Shown here one piece after another: positions 61,661 to 64,000 of a stretch of 64,000 nucleotides of DNA. This DNA is from Calliopsis andreniformis (Eukaryota; Arthropoda; Insecta; Hymenoptera; Andrenidae). A program made the translations under genes and the position numbers. A model generated the notes under the pieces. The model saw only the letters and a program-made list of their open reading frames with translations. It ran no database searches and was not told the origin of the DNA. Numbering within the stretch: the stretch's first letter is position 1; every line of letters starts with the position of its first letter. The stretch covers positions 5,332,001 to 5,396,000 of the forward strand of contig NC_135073.1 of NCBI RefSeq assembly GCF_051401765.1, written 5' to 3'.

Positions 61661-62390
61661 CTATGATCTATGACTTTCGGCTGGTGCAGTGGTGCAGGTG
61701 AGCAGAGAATCACCTCAAGTTTCGTTTTTCAAATAACCATCGGATCCCAAACTCCCGACCAGAATAGCATGTAGAACAGAATCAGCCGGATACCCCCGAA
61801 TTCGTCAACCCCTTTTCCACCCTCCATGAAGCAACCGCGATGAATAGAGATCCCGTGAACATTTCTGTTCCTCGTTATCCTCTTTCGAAGGTGAAAGCTT
61901 TCCATTTTTTCAGGCCGCGCGCGCGCAATCGTCAGACAATAACCGATCGGCAGGGGCGATGAAGAACGAGAGCAGAGGAGGGTTGAAGGAAGCTTCCTCT
62001 TGCGGGCCGTATTTCACGGGGATTTGAACCGAAGACATTTTCACCCGATAAATAGATAGTAGGCCCGGCAGCGGTGTTATATACGATGGGCCGATCCTTA
62101 TTATAAACTCTAACTAGCTGAAGCCTCCCTACTGGCATACACTCCGTCATCGGGGGTAACGAAGATACTTGATGGGATTCCTAGCCGATGGTGCGGACAA
62201 TCCTATCTCGAATCCCTGGTGCTCTTCGAAATCACGTGCTTCGTCTTCGCCGCTCTTCTCATGAGCTGCTGCACGAAATCTGGCGTAAAAGAATCGGGAC
62301 TGTGTGCTCTTAATAATGAAATACCCTTTCTGTGGTCGAGTAGATTATGCAGTTGACTGGCATAGTTTTGTGATGGCTCGACGAGTATTC
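61661..62390. other. GC-rich island with an alternating CG run
   Basis: At 61916-61926 there is CGCGCGCGCGC, a short Z-DNA-prone run. At 62279-62203 on the minus strand an acceptor-like TTCTTTTACGCCAG is followed by 24 open codons and TAG (peptide includes FVQQLMRRAAKTKHVISKS). The other minus register and one plus register are also open there, so exon status is unsupported. No domain recognised. Confidence 0.3.
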
Positions 62391-63350
62391 ATGGATTGGA
62401 ACCATTAACCCTTCAGCAATGAGCTTTGTAACTTGTATGGATTTTCATTTTTTCACATACATAGATATCTATTAGTATGGCATACATATCTTGAAGAATT
62501 TTTCTTAATAATTTTTCTTAAAAATGATTTTGATTTAGAGAATACCAGTTTTTTAATGATACAATTTTCATTCCAAGAAATTAAGAAATATGTATGAGGA
62601 AATTGAGATGCACATTTTTTACTTTTTGCAAATTTCATGTTTAAGAGCCGATAGAGCTCTCCGTAGATTTAGGTTTTAGGATTCTATGAGTGAGAAGTTC
62701 TACCTCCATAAACTTCAAATATCCCCTTAAAATATACTTTAAGAGAAATGCAGATTACGAAGTGAACTATCGAGTAGGGGAATTTATGAGCAGTAGCCAG
62801 GATGAGAGCAGTCATTTTGTTATAATCGGTATAACTTTTATTTTTGATATTTTATGATTAACGAAGTATCATCTCAGACTAAAACTTCGTATGAAAATAT
62901 CACGAATATTTCTAGAGGAAGAGGAGGTTTCCCAGACTTAGTCCAGTGCACAGAGAGTAGTAGTAGGTTTATTTTCCTTCAAACTCTAATCGAAAATAAA
63001 CGCAACAGTTACTAAGAAATTTTTATCTCCTTACGTTCAATATTTTTATTAACACTATAGATTCCTCAAATTCTTTTGAAATTTGCTGCATTGTCGGATC
63101 AATTTGAAGGGTTCACGGGAAAAGGGGGATATCAGTCTTAACGAATTCTAAATTCAACATTTGTCCTATTCTCTTATGCGTGCTCTTCTTCACTGGTTAT
63201 ATCGCATTGTGAATTAAAATTTTGTTGATGTAGATGTGAGAAACTATGAAGCTGTGACATTGTATTGAAAAATAAATTCCCGTTTCTTGAGAAACTTAAC
63301 ATTCCCCTTTTTCTCGTGTACCCTCAATTCATGATTATAAGAGCAGAATA
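62391..63350. other. AT-rich spacer, nothing specific
   Basis: Low-complexity frame 62453-62638 only. No repeat ends or RNA-gene motifs. Confidence 0.55.
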
Positions 63351-64000
63351 TACGTGTTTGAGACAATGGAGCCGAATCTGCAGCTTGTGACTCGTTCACC
63401 GAGCAAAGTCGATCGCGTCTCCTTTCAGCGTGCTTCAGAGCACAGTGGAAGGACCATTTACTCGCGTGACACGTCGTTTCCTTCATAAGTTGTCACGCGA
63501 CGACGCGCGCGATTCACGAGCCCCGCCGTCCCGTCTCGCTTCCCTCTCCTTCCCTTGGGTCAGGGCCGAAACATGCACGCACACGCGCGCACCTTACCGA
63601 TCCCGAACGCGATGTTCTCTCACCGGCAAATATCTGCAGGAAGTTAAACAAAAAGAAATCCCCGGGGGCCGCCTGAATATTCTGAATCGATTAAATAATC
63701 GAAGCCTGCCATCTAGTTTCCCCCCTGACCGGCACGTCGCGCCCGCGCATGCGCTCTCATACGCTCACGGAGACTATTCACTCGGCTCCTTCTTTTCATA
63801 TTCAAATGCCACACCATTGACGCTTCAATGAATAATACTCAATGATAAATTTGTGGGCGTATTCAGGATGGACCGCGCGGCGAGACCTTGAAATCCAACC
63901 GCGCCAAACATGCGCTAGCGCGAGCGTATTTGAATACGTAACCGAAGGAGAGAGGAGGCCTCAGTGAAAGGCGAGGGGGTGAAAGGAACGAAGGTGCACG
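63351..64000. other. CpG-rich island running off the window edge
   Basis: CG-dense from about 63400, with a 133-codon plus frame (63430-63831) that is Arg/Ser/Pro rich and opposed by a minus frame (63244-63486). The last 150 bases include GCGCCAAACATGCGCTAGCGCGAGCG and purine-rich sequence, as at many insect transcription starts. A promoter at the right edge is possible, but no start codon plus donor pair is visible before the window ends. Confidence 0.35.

Noticed and set aside
62010..62050. GGTTCAAATCC-like B box on the minus strand suggesting a tRNA
   Set aside because: The bases flanking the loop do not form a T stem (only two or three of five pairs), and no A box or acceptor stem is present.
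62203..62279. 24-codon minus-strand terminal-exon candidate after TTTTACGCCAG
   Set aside because: Two other registers are open across the same bases, so an open stretch of this length has no weight, and no family is recognised.

Overview
The window looks like nuclear DNA of an insect, most likely a hymenopteran such as a bee or ant. This rests on general character only: AT-rich DNA broken up by many short CpG-rich islands, no operon-like gene packing, short non-autonomous DNA transposons with TA or TTAA target duplications, and GT-AG splice signals. No protein here is recognisable enough to fix the species.

The window is a gene desert, or the inside of a very long intron. No open frame exceeds about 170 codons, none carries a domain I recognise, and frames over 100 codons lie mostly in CpG-rich or pyrimidine-rich islands where overlapping frames on both strands are also open. 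I found no tRNA, rRNA, snRNA, known microRNA or CRISPR array by eye.

The one segment with the anatomy of a gene is at 22.95-23.53 kb on the plus strand. In order it has two CTCF-like GGCGCT motifs, an initiator-like TCAGTT, an ATG, a 13-codon exon ending at a GT donor, a 296-base intron with a strong polypyrimidine-CAG acceptor, and a 25-codon exon ending in TAG. The predicted product is a 38-residue protein of unknown identity.

Mobile DNA: a 431-bp TA-flanked element at 2835-3265; an 856-bp TTAA-flanked element at 46873-47728; and a small family of about 200-bp pogo/Tigger-like elements at 36994-37219, 41897-42093 and 50973-51175. Two shorter inverted-repeat candidates lie at 1589-1665 and 14873-14983. 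All are non-coding.

The rest alternates between AT-rich spacers, where I see nothing specific, and islands of 200-900 bp. The islands contain CpG-rich sequence, TAATTA-type homeodomain cores, E-boxes and palindromes, and look like candidate regulatory or conserved non-coding elements. Other structures include a 22-base-arm inverted repeat with a third degenerate arm (21282-21375), perfect short hairpins at 39268 and 13495, a roughly 300-bp pyrimidine tract at 16.3-16.6 kb and a second at 21.9-22.3 kb.
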